Assembly (NCBI GenBank): GCA_937952445.1
Contig: CALGAA010000087.1
Span: 1 to 8,130, forward strand
Source of the DNA: an uncultured Bacteroidota bacterium
GTDB taxonomy: Bacteria > Bacteroidota > Bacteroidia > Chitinophagales > Saprospiraceae
DNA: 8,130 bases
Reading direction: 5' to 3'
Every line of letters starts with the position of its first letter. Positions within the stretch are counted from its first letter, which is position 1. A program made the translations under genes and the position numbers. Under the pieces are notes generated by a model, which had not been told where the DNA came from, made no database searches, and was given only the letters and a program-made list of their open reading frames with translations. Below, in pieces: positions 6,424-8,130 of the stretch.

Positions 6424-7797
6424 TTATTCCACCCACTGACCGTTGATCATCACTCGCGATACTTGCTTCATATTGGAAATGTTTTCGGCTGGATTGGCAT
6501 TTAGCAGGACGAAATCGGCCAGCTTCCCCACTTCGATACTGCCTATCCGCGAAGCAGATCGAAAATAATGGGCGTTTTTAATGGTCGTAGCCCGGATCAC
6601 TTCCAAAGGCGTCATGCCTGCTTCGGCCAACAGTTCCATTTCCCGCTGAAGCGTAAAACCAGGATCCGCGTATTCACCCCATGTATGGGAACTTCCTACG
6701 ATTTCAACTCCCGCCTGATGAGCTTTCCGTACAAATTCCATCATATTTTGAAAAGCCGTCACCTCGTACTCCTCCACGCCTTCCGAGCCTGCTTGTTTCT
6801 CAAAAGCAGCTAAGGTCGGCACCAGATAAGTTCGGTTGGACACCATTAATTCGATTAATTTTTGGGTGCGTTCCGAATTGAGATCAATCCCTGACCACAA
6901 CCTGTATCTCCATTCCCTCCGGGCGTTGCTATTATTAAAAACAGCATCCTGAAACCGGGCTCCCTCCTCAGGGCTTGCCAGGGCCACCCCCAGTGATGTG
7001 ATGTGTTCAATACCATCCAGTCCGGCCATTATAGCTGAATCTGCGGGAACTAACTCGAGGTGAGCAAAAACAGGAACGCCCGCCAATTTCGCCGCATCCG
7101 TCACTGGTTTAAAATATTTCAAAGGCAGACGGAAATAAATCTTGATCCCACTTCCACCATTCCTCACATGTTCGTACACCGTTTCCTGGGCATGTGCAGC
7201 GTTTCGGATCAGCACGGCTTGTTGTTTGTACACCCCTGGAAAACCATCCAGGTGAGCTCCGGTTACAAACACTCGCGGCATGGGTTTCTGAGAAAAAAAT
7301 AACGCCTGATAAAACCGAAAAGGGTGTCCAGGATCCCGAATCGTGGTCGTGCCATTTTTCAAAATGGTTTCCAAAGCAGGGTTATTGTTCACGGAATGGT
7401 AATGGGCATCAATCAATCCCGGCACCATGGTAAGCCCGGAAGCATCGTGGACCTCCGCATCATCCGGAATTTCAACCTCCCCCTGCTTTCCTACAGATGC
7501 GATCCGATTTCCGTCGATGACTACGACAGCATTTTCAATCATGTCCCCTTCCGTACCATCGATCAGACGCATACCCACAATCGCCTGGACCGTTCTGTCA
7601 GAGGGCCCATCAGAGATATTAATTTCCGTTAAAACCTCAGGTACCGGGGCGTCCAGTAATAGGTGGTCCTGGCTAAAGCCACATAAATATGCGAACAGTA
7701 AACTTGTAGTTAGTACGCCAAATCTTAAATTCCAAAAAGCCTTTCTGCCACTATTTCGAAAACTCTTCCCTTCGTGAGGTTGGGATGCAGGTTTCAT
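6424..7797 (-). CDS. Secreted amidohydrolase (imidazolonepropionase-like) with altered Asp motif
   Basis: The product is an Amidohydro_1 family enzyme of 457 residues from the ATG at 7797. An N-terminal beta-sandwich strand set (about 70-125) precedes the TIM barrel, and the C-terminal strands return to it (SIEVGKLADFVLL, 420-432). Visible metal-site residues are H132 and H134 in IDAHYHS, K219 in SGIKIYF, H246 in VFAHLE and H265 in IEHI. The usual fifth ligand, Asp in a G-T-D motif, is not found: the matching place reads IVGSSHTWG (366-374). The frame stays open to an ATG at 7953, adding 52 residues. I choose 7797 because a basic stretch and hydrophobic segment (about 17-42, RKAFWNLRFGVLTTSLLFAY) then form an N-terminal export signal, though with an unusually long n-region. 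It is the first gene of a likely two-gene transcript with the phosphotriesterase-like gene. Confidence 0.88.
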   Translation of the reverse strand: MKPASQPHEGKSFRNSGRKAFWNLRFGVLTTSLLFAYLCGFSQDHLLLDAPVPEVLTEINISDGPSDRTVQAIVGMRLIDGTEGDMIENAVVVIDGNRIASVGKQGEVEIPDDAEVHDASGLTMVPGLIDAHYHSVNNNPALETILKNGTTTIRDPGHPFRFYQALFFSQKPMPRVFVTGAHLDGFPGVYKQQAVLIRNAAHAQETVYEHVRNGGSGIKIYFRLPLKYFKPVTDAAKLAGVPVFAHLELVPADSAIMAGLDGIEHITSLGVALASPEEGARFQDAVFNNSNARREWRYRLWSGIDLNSERTQKLIELMVSNRTYLVPTLAAFEKQAGSEGVEEYEVTAFQNMMEFVRKAHQAGVEIVGSSHTWGEYADPGFTLQREMELLAEAGMTPLEVIRATTIKNAHYFRSASRIGSIEVGKLADFVLLNANPAENISNMKQVSRVMINGQWVE

Positions 7798-8021
7798 CAG
7801 CAATTCCAGGCGACGTTGTGGCCGATCTGACAAAATAATTTTCGAGGTACCGAAAAAAGGATTTGAAATCTGTAGTACTAGTCCACTGAAATATTGCCGG
7901 ATCAATAATGTAAAATGTCTTCTCAGGGAGTCCAATGTTGTCGTTAAAACCATAGATCCAGATTTGTCGAATTAATAAGATCAATTTTCGGTATTCGTCT
8001 CTTCAGCCGTCCATTTCAAAC

Positions 8022-8029
8022 CAAATATA
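8022..8029 (-). promoter_or_regulatory. Possible -7 box for the amidohydrolase transcript
   Basis: The minus strand reads TATATTTG here, an exact match to the Bacteroidota TAnnTTTG consensus. No clear TTTG is found at the normal -33 distance, only T-rich sequence closer in. Transcription would begin near 8015, giving a leader of about 218 nt to the ATG at 7797. It would lie just downstream of the inverted-repeat cluster at 8063-8123. Confidence 0.3.
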
Positions 8030-8062
8030 CTTATAAAATGAGAAAAACAGGAGGAAGATCCC

Positions 8063-8123
8063 GGGTTCGCACACCCACAGGAAGATGTCTCTTCACGGCC
8101 TGAACCCTCATCAGCACCTGATG
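8063..8123. repeat. Cluster of inverted repeats at the right edge
   Basis: GGGTTC (8063-8068) pairs with GAACCC (8102-8107) and encloses a small stem GAAGA/TCTTC (8081-8085/8090-8094). One base further lies a tight hairpin, CATCAG (8109-8114) and CTGATG (8118-8123) with a 3-nt loop. AGGAAGAT occurs twice, 27 bp apart (8052-8059 and 8079-8086). The arrangement could be the end of an upstream transcript, a structured leader or a dispersed repeat; the element may continue past the window. Confidence 0.4.
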
Positions 8124-8130
8124 TACGTTT

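Larger units (their letters stand above)
7981..8130 (-). other. Open frame running off the window; partial gene or repeat, unresolved
   Basis: On the minus strand one frame is open from the window edge to a TGA at 7983-7981, giving 49 residues rich in Ser, Gly and Cys (for example ETSSCGCANPGSSSCFS) and ending in TAEETNTEN. It could be the C-terminus of an upstream gene. However, a second minus frame is also open over most of the stretch, and the DNA is full of inverted repeats, so an intergenic repeat is equally possible. I recognise no domain. Confidence 0.2.

Noticed and set aside
8055..8090. tRNA T-arm-like motif (GGGTTCGCA)
   Set aside because: The surrounding bases do not form an acceptor stem, an anticodon arm or a matching T-stem.

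Overview
The window looks like chromosomal DNA from a member of the Bacteroidota, possibly the Saprospiria. The signs are moderate GC content, start codons without Shine-Dalgarno sequences, several boxes matching the Bacteroidota -7 promoter consensus TAnnTTTG, and protein families common in that phylum. No rRNA, intact insertion sequence or CRISPR array is present, so the species cannot be named.

Layout. The left edge (2-634, +) is the C-terminal part of a TIM-barrel amidohydrolase. A 637-bp gene-free stretch follows. Between about 943 and 1207 it holds a dense chain of inverted repeats, including a 172-bp unit closed by a perfect 12-bp inverted repeat. Next is a minus-strand AAA/DUF4143 ATPase (1272-2438), whose start codon nearly abuts a perfect 13-bp palindrome. 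Divergent from it is a compact operon (2599-3803, +) of an ArsR-type repressor, an AHSA1/SRPBCC protein and a DoxX-like membrane protein. Its promoter lies between two near-identical 16-bp operators. Then come a secreted DmpA/P1-family peptidase (4008-5141, +), a gap with a possible bidirectional terminator and a GC-rich hairpin element, and two co-directional minus-strand genes. These are a secreted metal-dependent amidohydrolase (6424-7797) and a phosphotriesterase-like hydrolase (5393-6391). The right edge (7954-8130) contains another cluster of inverted repeats and an open frame running off the window.

How the genes relate. ArsR, SRPBCC and DoxX form a classic self-repressed cassette whose inducer is unknown. 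The P1 peptidase, phosphotriesterase-like protein and amidohydrolase all carry export signals. They may form a periplasmic set acting on amides, lactones or peptides, but no substrate can be read from the sequence. The ATPase looks autoregulated and stands alone.

The best candidates for something undescribed are the hairpin-chain element at 943-1207, which could be a structured RNA or a non-coding mobile repeat, the palindrome at the ATPase start, and the amidohydrolase lacking its usual active-site aspartate.
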